64,000 nt of DNA from NCBI RefSeq assembly GCF_000518785.1, contig NZ_JAEG01000010.1:149806-213805 (forward strand), given 5' to 3'. Of the stretch, positions 8,957-17,654 are shown in pieces. Source of the DNA: Paenirhizobium selenitireducens ATCC BAA-1503 (GTDB lineage: Bacteria; Pseudomonadota; Alphaproteobacteria; Rhizobiales; Rhizobiaceae). Every line of letters begins with the position of its first letter. The first letter of the stretch is position 1. Position numbers and translations under genes: made by a program. A model generated the notes under the pieces. It saw only the letters and a program-made list of their open reading frames with translations, was not told where the DNA came from and searched no databases.

Positions 8957-9844
8957 GTGAAACTTGATCATCCGCAACAACTCCACCCCGTCGCCGGCGT
9001 TGACCATATTGTGCTCCTCGTCGGCGATCTCGATGCCGCTGTGCAGCGTTTTGAGGCCCTCGGCTTCGCCCTTTCTCCCCGTGGAACCCACAGCCCACAA
9101 ATGGGAAGCGCCAATCACACGATTGTTTTCCCCGATGACTACTTCGAGTTGTTGGCGATCATCGCGGAGACCCCGCGCAACGCCGCCAAACGCGCGACGC
9201 TGGCCGCGCGGGGCGACAGCATGACGGCAATTGCCTGCCGAATTGGCGATGCGCATGCCGCGCGGAGCGCGTTGGCGGAACTGGGGATCGCGACAAGCGA
9301 GGTAATGGATTTCGCCCGTCCCCTACCTCTGCCGGACGGCAGCACGGGTACCGCCGCTTTCGCCGTCACCGCCTTTGCCGCGCACGAAGCCCCCGCCGGC
9401 GAAATTTTCATGTGCGGGCACAAGACCCGCGACATGGTCTGGCGCCCCGAGCTGATGGAGCACCCGAACGGCGCGCGCGCCCTCGCCGGGATCGTCGTTG
9501 CCACAGCGACACCCATGGATACGGCGAGAGCTTATGCCAGGCTGTTTGCCGAAGGGCGCCTTGTGGAAACCGGCGCGCGCGTTCGTGTTGCAACCGGTGA
9601 TAGGTCCGCCGCGATCATCTGCATGATGCCGGATGCGGCCCTCGCCCGCTATGCCCCGCTCGGGCGGGACGCCATCCTTCGCGGCGATTTTGCCGCCCTT
9701 CAGATCGAGGTCGCCGACCTTGCCGCGGCCCGCTCGTGCCTTAAGGCGGAAGGAGTCGCCTTTCATGAGGGTATCGAAGGCCGCAGCTTTTTCGTTTCGC
9801 CCGCCGATGCCGGAGGTAACGTTATGGAGTTCATTGAAGAATGA
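8957..9844 (+). CDS. VOC superfamily (glyoxalase-like) protein
   Basis: 295 residues with a GTG start at 8957 preceded by AGAGGG. The N-terminus has the vicinal-oxygen-chelate pattern VAGVDHIVLLVGDLDAAVQR, with FPDDYFELLAI at the end of the first module. A second module ends FFVSPADAGGNVMEFIEE, where the Glu is a usual metal ligand. The family includes isomerases, lyases, dioxygenases and glyoxalases, and the reaction cannot be read from sequence. It overlaps the Lrp/AsnC gene by ATGA and diverges from the ATC-hydrolase operon, so it probably belongs to the same pathway. Confidence 0.85.
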   Translation: MKLDHPQQLHPVAGVDHIVLLVGDLDAAVQRFEALGFALSPRGTHSPQMGSANHTIVFPDDYFELLAIIAETPRNAAKRATLAARGDSMTAIACRIGDAHAARSALAELGIATSEVMDFARPLPLPDGSTGTAAFAVTAFAAHEAPAGEIFMCGHKTRDMVWRPELMEHPNGARALAGIVVATATPMDTARAYARLFAEGRLVETGARVRVATGDRSAAIICMMPDAALARYAPLGRDAILRGDFAALQIEVADLAAARSCLKAEGVAFHEGIEGRSFFVSPADAGGNVMEFIEE

Positions 9845-10308
9845 CGACGAGCTTTGACCTGATCGACCGCAAGATTCTTGACCTTCTGCAGCGCCGGGAC
9901 CGCCCGGTCAGCGAAATCGCCGACGAGGTAGGCCTATCCCAGACCCCCTGTTGGCGGCGTATCCGCCGCATGGAGGAGGCTGGCGTCATTCGCAAAAGGG
10001 TGACGCTTGTCGACCCCAAGAAGGCGGGCGTTCCGATGATCGTGTTTATCGCGATCACCGCGCCGCGTCACGAAATGGCCTGGCTGGTGCGCTTTCGCGA
10101 ACTCATCGAGAACATACCGCAGATTGTGGAAGCCTACCGCCTGACGGGGACCGTGGACTACATCCTTAAGGTCATGGTGCCGGACGTTGAGGCCTTCGAT
10201 CAGGTCTACAAGAGCATGATCGAGCAGCTCGAATTCTCGCAGATAAATTCCTCCATCTCCATGGAAGAGCTGAAGTTCACGACGGCGGTTCCGACCAACT
10301 ACCTGTAG
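9841..10308 (+). CDS. Lrp/AsnC family transcriptional regulator
   Basis: 155 residues. The N-terminal helix-turn-helix runs FDLIDRKILDLLQRRDRP to GLSQTPCWRRIRRMEEAGVI, and the C-terminal ligand-binding RAM domain includes VEAYRLTGTVDYILKVMVPD. Lrp/AsnC proteins usually sense amino acids and regulate neighbouring divergent operons. It is translationally coupled to the VOC gene and is the natural regulator of the operon at 1-8736; cysteine or a precursor would be a reasonable effector. Downstream DNA is a recombination scar. Confidence 0.93.
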   Translation: MTTSFDLIDRKILDLLQRRDRPVSEIADEVGLSQTPCWRRIRRMEEAGVIRKRVTLVDPKKAGVPMIVFIAITAPRHEMAWLVRFRELIENIPQIVEAYRLTGTVDYILKVMVPDVEAFDQVYKSMIEQLEFSQINSSISMEELKFTTAVPTNYL

Positions 10309-10332
10309 GCCGATGAACGTCCCAGGTCGGAT

Positions 10333-10442
10333 CGGAAGTCATCGACGGTGACGAGACGTGAGAGCGCATGGCGACAAGGTTCGACGAAATGCAGGAAATG
10401 GTCCAGGCAATGCTGGCCTATGCCCGTGGCGTCTCGCATGAC
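10333..10442 (+). pseudogene. Histidine-kinase gene fragment (diverged partial copy of 16911-17020)
   Basis: These 110 bases align without gaps to 16911-17020 inside the histidine kinase gene, with about 15 mismatches by eye (roughly 86% identity), in the same orientation. The fragment encodes the segment just after the phosphorylation helix (DEMQEMVQAMLAYARGVS against DEMQEMVEATLAYARGVS). It has no other part of a kinase and runs straight into a transposase remnant. It probably came from a related kinase gene rather than from a recent copy of the intact one. Confidence 0.85.
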
Positions 10443-10786
10443 CATTGCGTTTCATCGTCACCGCCGGTCAGGTCGGAGATATCACGCAAGCTCCGGCACT
10501 GCTGGAGAAGCAGACCGGCAATGTCGTGCCGGCGGATAAAGCCTATGATAGCAATGTTTTGCGGGAAGTGATTGCCGGCATGGAAGCCGAAGTCGTCGTT
10601 CCGTCAAACCGCTCGCGCAAGATTATCATTCCGCATGATGAAGCCGCCTACAAACATCGCAATCGCATTGAGCGCTGCTTCAACCGGATGAAGCATTTTC
10701 GCCGCTTCGCAACACGCTACGACCGCAGAACCGTTCACTTCGAGGGTTTCGTCTATCTCACCGCCGCAATGATTTGGCTTCGCTGA
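10443..10786 (+). mobile_element. IS5-family transposase remnant (C-terminal part only)
   Basis: About 113 codons are left. They include PADKAYDSNVLREVI with the second catalytic Asp region, then VVPSNRSRKI and YKHRNRIERCFNRMKHFRRF with the catalytic Glu, ending FVYLTAAMIWLR. This is the C-terminal half of an IS5/IS427-type DDE transposase. The N-terminal half with the first Asp and the left inverted repeat are missing, replaced by the kinase fragment. It cannot be active. It marks the left edge of the exporter/two-component block. Confidence 0.88.
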
Positions 10787-10856
10787 ATGTCGATCCGTCC
10801 TATGACCATGGACGATGGCATTGAGACGGTGGTGAGATCAAGTTCTCAACAGCAGT

Positions 10857-11552
10857 TCAACCTCGCTCCTCGATCTTGACGATGCGGCCGTCTTCCAGTG
10901 TCAGGATGCGGTCAGCGCGGTCGAGGATGCGGTTATCATGGGTGACGAGCACTGTCGTGGTACCCCGCGCTTCGCCCATGCGTTTCAACAGATCCACGAC
11001 CTCGGCCGCGCTGTCCTTGTCCAGCGCGGCGGTGGGCTCGTCTGCCAGCACAAGCGCAGGGCTGGAGACAAGGGCCCGAGCCACAGCCACGCGCTGTTTC
11101 TGCCCACCTGACATGTTGGCAGGCAGGTAGGCCTTGCGGTCCGTCAGGCCGACAAGGCCAAGTGCATGATCGGCTGCACGTTGCGCCAGGTCATCCGGCA
11201 CGGCACCATGCACCTGCACTCCCATCATCACATTCTGCGCCGCAGTCAGGCTTTCATGCAGGTTATGGGCCTGGAATATGAAACCCAGACGTCGGCGCAG
11301 CGCGACAAGCTGTGTCTGGGGTGCGCCGTTCAGTTCGTGGTCCAGAAGCCGCACCGACCCATCCTGTACCGCGCGAAGGCAGCCAATCAGCGTGAGTACC
11401 GTGGTCTTGCCGGACCCAGAGGGGCCCATCAACACGGTGAAGCTGCCACGTTTCAACGTCAGGTTCACGTCGAACAGCGCCTGTTTGCGAACCTCGCCGC
11501 TGCCAAACCAGTGGTTCAACCCTCGTACTTCAACGATTGTCTCGCTATCCAT
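10857..11552 (-). CDS. ABC exporter ATPase, DevA/MacB/LolD type
   Basis: 231 residues. Walker A GPSGSGKTT (about 43-51), Q-loop region GFIFQAHNLHESLTA, signature MSGGQKQRVAVARAL and Walker B ALVLADEPTAALD are all intact. The size and HWFGSGEVRKQALFDVNLTL start fit the DevA group, which powers three-part exporters with a DevC permease and a DevB adaptor. It is the last gene of a minus-strand set, 9 bases after the permease. The exported substrate is unknown. Confidence 0.92.
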   Translation of the reverse strand: MDSETIVEVRGLNHWFGSGEVRKQALFDVNLTLKRGSFTVLMGPSGSGKTTVLTLIGCLRAVQDGSVRLLDHELNGAPQTQLVALRRRLGFIFQAHNLHESLTAAQNVMMGVQVHGAVPDDLAQRAADHALGLVGLTDRKAYLPANMSGGQKQRVAVARALVSSPALVLADEPTAALDKDSAAEVVDLLKRMGEARGTTTVLVTHDNRILDRADRILTLEDGRIVKIEERG

Positions 11553-11561
11553 GGCAGCCTC

Positions 11562-12734
11562 CTAGAATAGATCGGCAGGGTCGGCAGCGGCAAGCCGACG
11601 GGTGGCGATGGCGCCGGAGAGGGCCGAAAACACGATGGTGCCGAGGAAAACCGTCGCAGCCATCGAAGGTGTCATGCCCAATGGCAGGGTGGTTATCTTG
11701 CCCATGATCGTCAAAATGGTCGTCCCGACAATCAGACCGGGAATAAAGCCCATGATCCCCAAGACCAGCGCCTCTTCGAATACGATGCCGAGGAAGAACC
11801 GCGGTCCGTAACCCATGGCCTTGAAGGTTGCGTATTCGCGCAGGTGGTCGGCCACGTCGGTGGACAGCACCTGATAGACGATCACGATCCCGACGAGGAC
11901 GCCTATCAGCACGCCGAAGCCAAAGATGATACCCGTGGGCCGCTTGGTCTGCTGGTAGCGCAGGTCCTCTTGAGCTGCTTGTTCATAGCTGCGGATGCGA
12001 AGGGATGGGTCTGAGATCAGGGATTTCAGGCGCGTGATCACGGTGTCTGTCTGGGCGCCGGGGCGCAGGGTCAAAAGGATGTGGTCGGGCGCCGTAGAAC
12101 TGCGTGTCGGGAACAGCGACAGGAAGGTCTGATCCGAAACCAGCATGTAGCCATCTCCACCGAACCCCCCTCCGCCGGCGAAAGTGGCATAAGCGGTGAC
12201 GGTACGGCCCTGCGTTTCAAAGGAGAGCGGCGATTGCGGACGGATCGCGGAAGCTTCGTCCTTGGTCAGTCCACGGGCCAGCCGGTCGAGTATTGCCGCA
12301 TCCTGCACCTGCAGGAGGTTCAAATCACTTGCGATATCGGCGGCCAGGAACTCCGTCTTGACCGGGTCCACGCCAAAGGTCGTCAGACTGATGTCCTTCT
12401 CGCCCCGGTCCCAGGGAACGTTGGCGATCAAGAGACCCATGCCTGCGGAGACATCCGGATCACCCATTGCCTGCAGCAGCCATTGCCTTGCCACGTTGCC
12501 GCCATCGGTCAGGGTACTCGCGTCGCTGGCCGAGATCATGATATCTGCCTGGAAGAAGGCATAGGGTCGCAATGTTGCAGCACCCATCGAATTCATGATC
12601 CCAAGCTGGACGAACACCAGCACATTGGCAAAGGCCACCCCGGCAAGTGCCGCCGCAAAGCGGGTCCGGTTATGGGTCAATTGCAGCCAGCCGATCGGCA
12701 GTCGCCCAAACAGGCGTTGCAGCAGGTAGCTCAT
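11562..12734 (-). CDS. FtsX-like ABC permease, DevC type
   Basis: 390 residues with a cytoplasmic start (RLPIGWLQLTHNRTRFAAAL), one membrane helix (AGVAFANVLVFVQLG), a large periplasmic domain of about 220 residues and three C-terminal helices, the FtsX/MacB topology. DVADHLREYATFKAMGYGPR is the usual cytoplasmic loop before the last helices. It overlaps the adaptor gene by ATGA and precedes the ATPase. DevC permeases work with an outer-membrane channel; none is seen nearby. Confidence 0.9.
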   Translation of the reverse strand: MSYLLQRLFGRLPIGWLQLTHNRTRFAAALAGVAFANVLVFVQLGIMNSMGAATLRPYAFFQADIMISASDASTLTDGGNVARQWLLQAMGDPDVSAGMGLLIANVPWDRGEKDISLTTFGVDPVKTEFLAADIASDLNLLQVQDAAILDRLARGLTKDEASAIRPQSPLSFETQGRTVTAYATFAGGGGFGGDGYMLVSDQTFLSLFPTRSSTAPDHILLTLRPGAQTDTVITRLKSLISDPSLRIRSYEQAAQEDLRYQQTKRPTGIIFGFGVLIGVLVGIVIVYQVLSTDVADHLREYATFKAMGYGPRFFLGIVFEEALVLGIMGFIPGLIVGTTILTIMGKITTLPLGMTPSMAATVFLGTIVFSALSGAIATRRLAAADPADLF

Positions 12735-13945
12735 GGATTGACCCGTGCAGTGGTGTCAATGCGGGCGATGACCTCAAGATTCGTGAAGCGTGCGGCAAGT
12801 TCCGAGGAAGCAGCATCCAGCACCACCAGGACCTGGATCACGCGCGCATCCTTGTTTTCCGCGGCGTCGTCCGAAATCAGTCCCTGCCGTCCCACGGTCA
12901 GCCCGATACTGTCCACCCGGCCCTGAAGCGTGACACCCAGTGCCGGCGTGGCCAATTCCACCGGCTGGCCAACCAGGACAGTGCTGATGCGGTCCTGCCA
13001 GATCTCCACCTCGGCCATCATCTGGTCGGTGTCGCCCATGTCCATGATCCCGTCTGTGGGAGGTCGCTGTCCGGGCGTAACGCGGATGTCGAGGATCGTG
13101 CCGGTGATCGGCGCCACGACCTCAGCCCGTGCAAGATCGAGCCGCGCACGGGCCAGGTCGGATCGGGCGGCATCCACATTGCGGCTGGCCACGATCACGT
13201 CGGGCTGCTCGTCCAGCGTCACCGCCGAATACCGCTTCAACGTTGCCTCAGCGCGTATAACGGAGAGCTTCGCGCCCTCCGCCGCCGAGCGGGCGGCATC
13301 GAGCGTGGCCTGCGTGCCCACATCGTGCGAAACCAGCTCTGCCGTTCGCGCCAGCGTCGTCGCGGCTTCTGCCGCAGTGGCCACGGCCTGATCAAGCGTA
13401 GCTTGTGCTTCGTTGCGGCTTGCTTCTATCGCGGCACGGGTCTGAATGAGGTTTGCTTCGCGAACGGCAAGGTTTGCCTCGGCCGTCAGAACTGCGCCTG
13501 CCAGAGCGGAGTGATTGTCGAGCCGCGCCAGCACGGTGCCCTTCTCCACACGATCACCCACGGATACGAGAATTTCGGCAACCCGCGCATCCCCGGCGCC
13601 GTAGGGCGCCGCTACAACCGAGACATCGCCACGCGGCATCACGCGCGCCAACCCCACCACATCGGTGGGCAGCAGGGTTTCCGCCATCTTCGGCGGCAGC
13701 TCTATCTCGGGCGGCAGAGCAATGGGTGCATCCGAGCCGCCACCGGGTGTAAGGCCCGTCAGTGCGTAGAACTTCTGCAACCCCGTCGGCTGAAAATACA
13801 ATCCCAGCACCGCGCCCGAGAACATGAACACCGGGACCAGCAGGACCAACAGATACCGCTTGCGAAACCAGCGGCGCCGACGAGCAGCTGTCGGCTCAGA
13901 CAGTTTCAGATCAATCGGAAGGCTTTGCTCTTCGGGCGCTGACAT
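12731..13945 (-). CDS. HlyD/DevB-type periplasmic adaptor (membrane fusion protein)
   Basis: About 404 residues from the ATG at 13945 (MSAPEEQSLPIDLKLS). Longer in-frame starts run through unconserved sequence and are rejected. One membrane helix (RYLLVLLVPVFMFSGAVLGL) is followed by a lipoyl half (VSVGDRVEKGTVLARLDN), a long coiled-coil hairpin rich in Ala/Glu/Arg, and the second lipoyl half VVAPITGTILDIRVTPGQ. This bridges the inner-membrane permease to an outer-membrane channel. It overlaps the permease by ATGA. Confidence 0.9.
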   Translation of the reverse strand: MSAPEEQSLPIDLKLSEPTAARRRRWFRKRYLLVLLVPVFMFSGAVLGLYFQPTGLQKFYALTGLTPGGGSDAPIALPPEIELPPKMAETLLPTDVVGLARVMPRGDVSVVAAPYGAGDARVAEILVSVGDRVEKGTVLARLDNHSALAGAVLTAEANLAVREANLIQTRAAIEASRNEAQATLDQAVATAAEAATTLARTAELVSHDVGTQATLDAARSAAEGAKLSVIRAEATLKRYSAVTLDEQPDVIVASRNVDAARSDLARARLDLARAEVVAPITGTILDIRVTPGQRPPTDGIMDMGDTDQMMAEVEIWQDRISTVLVGQPVELATPALGVTLQGRVDSIGLTVGRQGLISDDAAENKDARVIQVLVVLDAASSELAARFTNLEVIARIDTTARVNP

Positions 13946-14118
13946 GGCGGTCTTCTCTTTCTGTCGATCTTGGAAATTTGGATTGATGCTCAACCCGATT
14001 GAATCCGCTGCGTCGAGACGTTTCCAGCATGATGACCCGTGACTGTTCTTGTCCAGCACATTCGCCGGGCTCCCCCGCCAGCGACCTTTAACGGTCGAGC
14101 CCCACTCAGTAGCCGCAG

Positions 14119-14610
14119 CTACTTTGCGCGGCGGAGCATCCGCACCATGACGTTGTTCTTCAGCACGATCCGGTGGAACGGAATGGCCAGCACATGCAGC
14201 GCGATCAGCGCCAGAAGGATAACCTTGAAGACGTTGTGGACCTGGGCGGCAACGGTCAGATCGGCGAACCACGCCAATGCGCCCGAGACGGACATGATCG
14301 CCACCACCGCATAGAAGGCCCAGTGGGCGGCATGGCTCAGCACCTTGAGCGGCGCAGGTTCATTTTCGGGCGGTGGTGGCGCGCCATGTCTCAGACGCAG
14401 AGCCAGACGCCACAGGATGAAGACGAGGATCAGCCCGCCGCCCGCGACATGGGCCAGGATCAGCGGGTCGAAGGCATAGTCCGTGCCCTGCCGGATCGCA
14501 TCCCAGGCAGAGGTGATGGAGTCCTTGAAGATATATTGGCCGGCGACCAGAAGGGCGACGATCCAGTGGAGCGCGATCTGCGCTCCGGAATAACCTGTGG
14601 GATGTGTCAT
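14119..14610 (-). CDS. Cytochrome b561 family membrane protein
   Basis: 163 residues from the ATG at 14610, behind AAGGGA. Four membrane helices are visible, with histidines placed for two b-type haems: ALHWIVALLVAGQ, LAHVAGGG, LSHAAHWAFYAVV and LIALHVLAIPFHRIV. The family moves electrons from quinol or a soluble donor. It follows the EF-hand gene by 60 bases and probably shares its transcript. Such pairs often sit beside OmpR-type two-component systems, as here. Confidence 0.88.
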   Translation of the reverse strand: MTHPTGYSGAQIALHWIVALLVAGQYIFKDSITSAWDAIRQGTDYAFDPLILAHVAGGGLILVFILWRLALRLRHGAPPPPENEPAPLKVLSHAAHWAFYAVVAIMSVSGALAWFADLTVAAQVHNVFKVILLALIALHVLAIPFHRIVLKNNVMVRMLRRAK

Positions 14611-14670
14611 GGCTCTGTCCCTTTGAATGACTGGGCGGGCACCTTTCGGCACCTGCCATCTCTTGCCGGA

Positions 14671-15192
14671 TTACGGATTGGTCGGGGTTCCGGCGTTGAT
14701 GTCTGTCAGGCGACCCATCCTGGCCATCATCTTCACGGGAAAGGTGATTTCCTCGGCGCTGATTTCCTTGTTGCCATCATCATCGAGCATGGCGAAGGGT
14801 CGCGCGGCCATGCCTTTGGTCACCTCGGAAAAGAGCGCGGCAAATTCCGCCTCGGACAGGGCGCCGCTCTTGTCGGCATCATGGGTGGTGAGCAAGGCGG
14901 ACACACCGGTCTCTGCCTCGGCAGCCGTGACCTTGCCGTCCTTGTCGGCATCGAAAGACTGGAAGACGGGGTTTTCGGCCAAGCCGTTCATGCCTATTGG
15001 CCCATGGCCGCCGCGCTGGGCCAGCCGGCCGGGGCCCCATCCCGCGCCGTCGGCGCCCTGCATCATCATGCCGGGCGCATGGCCTCCCATCATGGCCCAA
15101 TGGCCGCCACCCGCGATGGCCGGAATGGTCGCGCCACCGATGACTACGACGGCGGCGATGGCGCCAAGAGTAAGGATCGTCTTGCGTTTCAT
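14671..15192 (-). CDS. Exported EF-hand calcium-binding protein
   Basis: 173 residues from the ATG at 15192, preceded by AGAGGTGAG. MKRKTILTLGAIAAVVVIGG is a signal peptide or anchor. A Gly/Met/His-rich linker is followed by three EF-hand loops: DADKDGKVTAAE, DADKSGALSEAE and DDDGNKEISAEE. The last lies in FAMLDDDGNKEISAEEI. Met- and His-rich stretches (GGHWAMMGGHAPGMMMQG) could also bind metal. It diverges from the two-component system over a 173-base region that holds a clear inverted repeat. Confidence 0.88.
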   Translation of the reverse strand: MKRKTILTLGAIAAVVVIGGATIPAIAGGGHWAMMGGHAPGMMMQGADGAGWGPGRLAQRGGHGPIGMNGLAENPVFQSFDADKDGKVTAAEAETGVSALLTTHDADKSGALSEAEFAALFSEVTKGMAARPFAMLDDDGNKEISAEEITFPVKMMARMGRLTDINAGTPTNP

Positions 15193-15243
15193 GGTCTCAC
15201 CTCTTCGGGTCTGTGTTTCGAATGAGACCAGGATGGAGGGGCT

Positions 15244-15313
15244 TTGTCGCAGAAGGATGCCGGGACGGAGCCTGAATTGTATCCGTCTGTCGCAAGGGCA
15301 TGGATTGCGACAG
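15244..15313. promoter_or_regulatory. Candidate response-regulator binding sites between EF-hand gene and two-component system
   Basis: CTGTCGCAA (15287-15295) and TTGCGACAG (15305-15313) form a perfect 9-base inverted repeat with a 9-base spacer. A further TTGTCGCAG lies at 15244-15252, 43 bases upstream in phase with the helix. The position, just before the regulator start and upstream of the divergent EF-hand gene, suits binding by the OmpR-type regulator at 15366. Binding is inferred. Confidence 0.5.
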
Positions 15314-15365
15314 ATCGATACGCAAAATTCCTCCCGCTTGCTGCAACGACGGGCTATGTAGGGGC

Positions 15366-16091
15366 ATGACCGATCTATCGCCCCATATTCTGGTCGTGGA
15401 CGACCACCGCGAAATTCGCGATGCCGTGACGCGCTATCTGGAAAAGAACGGGATGCGCGCAACGCCTGCTCGCGATGCCGCGGAAATGGACATGGCTCTG
15501 AAGGCCGGACGGTTCGATCTGATCGTTCTCGATGTGATGATGCCGGGCGAGGATGGGCTTTCCGCCGCGCGGCGCGTTTCGGCCAACGGCGGCCCGCCTA
15601 TCCTGATGCTGAGCGCCTTGGGCGAGGAGACCGACCGCATCGTTGGTCTGGAAATCGGCGCCGACGACTATCTGGTGAAGCCTTTCAATCCTCACGAACT
15701 CCTGGCGCGGATCAAGGCCATCTTGCGACGTTCTGACCGGCCCGAGCCCATGGCCGGTACTCTTGGTGGGCGCAAGCTGGCCTTCGCAGGTTGGGTGCTC
15801 GACACCGATACCCGTACCCTCACGCATCGGGAAGGGCGAGAAGTCAGCCTGACAAGCGCCGAATTCAAGCTGCTGACAACCTTTCTGGAACGCCCGCGCT
15901 TCGTGTTATCGCGCGATCAGCTGTTGGACCTGACTTCCGGCCGGGTAGCCGAAGTTTTCGACCGTACCATCGACAACCAGGTCAGCCGCCTGCGCCGCAA
16001 GATCGAAGATGATGCGGCAAGCCCCAGGATCATCGCCACGATTCGGGCGGGTGGCTACAGCCTTGCCACCGATGTCCGAGAGGTGAGGTGA
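15366..16091 (+). CDS. OmpR-family response regulator
   Basis: 241 residues from MTDLSPHILVVDDH. The receiver has the acidic pair DD12-13, phosphoacceptor Asp56 in VLDVMMPGEDG and the Lys in DDYLVKPFNP. The C-terminal winged helix ends IDNQVSRLRRKIED and TIRAGGYSLATD. The ATG at 15366 is used because the receiver fold starts there; an upstream ATG at 15300 adds unconserved sequence. It overlaps the sensor kinase by ATGA. Confidence 0.95.
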   Translation: MTDLSPHILVVDDHREIRDAVTRYLEKNGMRATPARDAAEMDMALKAGRFDLIVLDVMMPGEDGLSAARRVSANGGPPILMLSALGEETDRIVGLEIGADDYLVKPFNPHELLARIKAILRRSDRPEPMAGTLGGRKLAFAGWVLDTDTRTLTHREGREVSLTSAEFKLLTTFLERPRFVLSRDQLLDLTSGRVAEVFDRTIDNQVSRLRRKIEDDAASPRIIATIRAGGYSLATDVREVR

Positions 16092-17476
16092 TGCGGCTTG
16101 CCCCTCGCAGCCTGACCGGGCAGTTGGCACTGTTGATCCTGGCCGCCTTCCTGGCGGCCCAGTTCACAAGCCTCTGGCTTTTCACGGGTGAACGCGGGAC
16201 CGCCTTGCAAGCCACCCTCAGAATTGAAACCGCCGAGCGGGCGGCGGCGGTCGTTCTCGCATTGGAAGCCGCCGAACCGGACAATCGCCCGGGCATCCTT
16301 GCCGCGGCCCGCTCGCATCATGCGCAATTCGAGGTCGGCGAGAGCGCGATCAGTTCGAAGGAAACTGGGCTATCTGCGGTTCGATCCAGGGCGACAGATG
16401 TGCTGGGAAGTCCGCGCGAGATTCGTGCCGAAGAAGTCGGGATCTCCCCACGCGACGGCCGTCCCATGACACCTCCCGCGGCACTTGCCTGGTTGCGTGA
16501 GCGGCTGCTGGCCGCAGGCATAGCTCCAACCGAACTTCGCCTGTCCGTGCTGTTGAAGGACGGGACCTGGCTGAATGTCCGCTCCCGCAACGACCTCCGG
16601 GATTTCCAGCTTCCTCCAGCTATCCTCGGCACGATTATGCTCTCGTTGGTGCTGATCATGGCCGCGCTCTGGCTTGGAATGCGGCGGATCACCGGACCGC
16701 TGAGACACCTTGTGCAGGCGGCGGAAGAGATGGGGATCGACGCTCCCGCATTTTCCATGCCGCGCGGCGGACCCGACGAGGTGCGCGCGCTGTCAGAGGC
16801 GATGGAGCGGATGCAGGCACGCATATCTGGCATGGTTGCCGACCGGACGCGAATGCTGGCGGCGCTGGGTCACGATCTTAGGTCGCCGATCACGGCTCTG
16901 CGCCTGCGTGCGGAGATGGTCGACGATGACGAGACGCGAGAGCGCATGGCGGCGATATTGGACGAAATGCAGGAAATGGTCGAGGCGACGCTGGCCTATG
17001 CCCGTGGCGTCTCGCCTGACCAGCCGATGGAACCGACCGACATTTCGCGACTGCTCTTGGAGCTCGCCTCTGAACTGAGCGAAACCGGACCGCAGGTGGT
17101 GCCCGGCACCATGGTACCGGTCACGTTACCGCTTCGGCGGACACCGATGCGGCGCGCCTTGCGCAACCTGATAGACAATGCCCAGCGTTACGGAGGCGGA
17201 GCGGTCATTGGTCTCAGTCGAATGGGCAGCAATGTCGTCATTTCCATCGATGATACAGGACCTGGCATACCCGATGCGGATCTCTCCCGCGTCTTCGAGC
17301 CCTTTACGAGGCTTGAACAATCCCGTTCTCGCGAGACCGGGGGTGTCGGCTTGGGTCTCCCCATAGCCCGGGCCATACTGAACGCCCATGGCGGGACGGT
17401 GGAGTTATCGAACCGGACGGAAGGCGGTCTGCGGGCGACAGTCACGCTACGAGGCGTGGCCACTCGGGAAGTATGA
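16088..17476 (+). CDS. Sensor histidine kinase (HAMP-HisKA-HATPase)
   Basis: 462 residues. A helix near 10-30, a periplasmic domain of about 150 residues, a second helix (AILGTIMLSLVLIMAALWLG), HAMP, H-box ALGHDLRSPITALRLRAEM with His near 261, N-box LRNLIDNAQRYGGG, G1 DDTGPGIPDADLS and G2 GGVGLGLPIARAIL are all present. Positions 16911-17020 match the fragment at 10333-10442. The signal is unknown. It partners the regulator at 15366 and probably controls the exported EF-hand and cytochrome b561 genes. Confidence 0.95.
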   Translation: MMRLAPRSLTGQLALLILAAFLAAQFTSLWLFTGERGTALQATLRIETAERAAAVVLALEAAEPDNRPGILAAARSHHAQFEVGESAISSKETGLSAVRSRATDVLGSPREIRAEEVGISPRDGRPMTPPAALAWLRERLLAAGIAPTELRLSVLLKDGTWLNVRSRNDLRDFQLPPAILGTIMLSLVLIMAALWLGMRRITGPLRHLVQAAEEMGIDAPAFSMPRGGPDEVRALSEAMERMQARISGMVADRTRMLAALGHDLRSPITALRLRAEMVDDDETRERMAAILDEMQEMVEATLAYARGVSPDQPMEPTDISRLLLELASELSETGPQVVPGTMVPVTLPLRRTPMRRALRNLIDNAQRYGGGAVIGLSRMGSNVVISIDDTGPGIPDADLSRVFEPFTRLEQSRSRETGGVGLGLPIARAILNAHGGTVELSNRTEGGLRATVTLRGVATREV

Positions 17477-17654
17477 CGCGGCTGCGTTTTTTCAGATTGG
17501 GTCAATCGGGATTCCAAATCTGTCAAAATAGAAGATACGTGAGCTCAATTTTGTTGCCACCACACAGAAGGACCTCAACAACTGCTCCGTCGCGGATAAA
17601 ATGGGACTGCCAGTGGCCCATAATTGATGCGGGGTTCTCAAGGCGGAATGTCCG

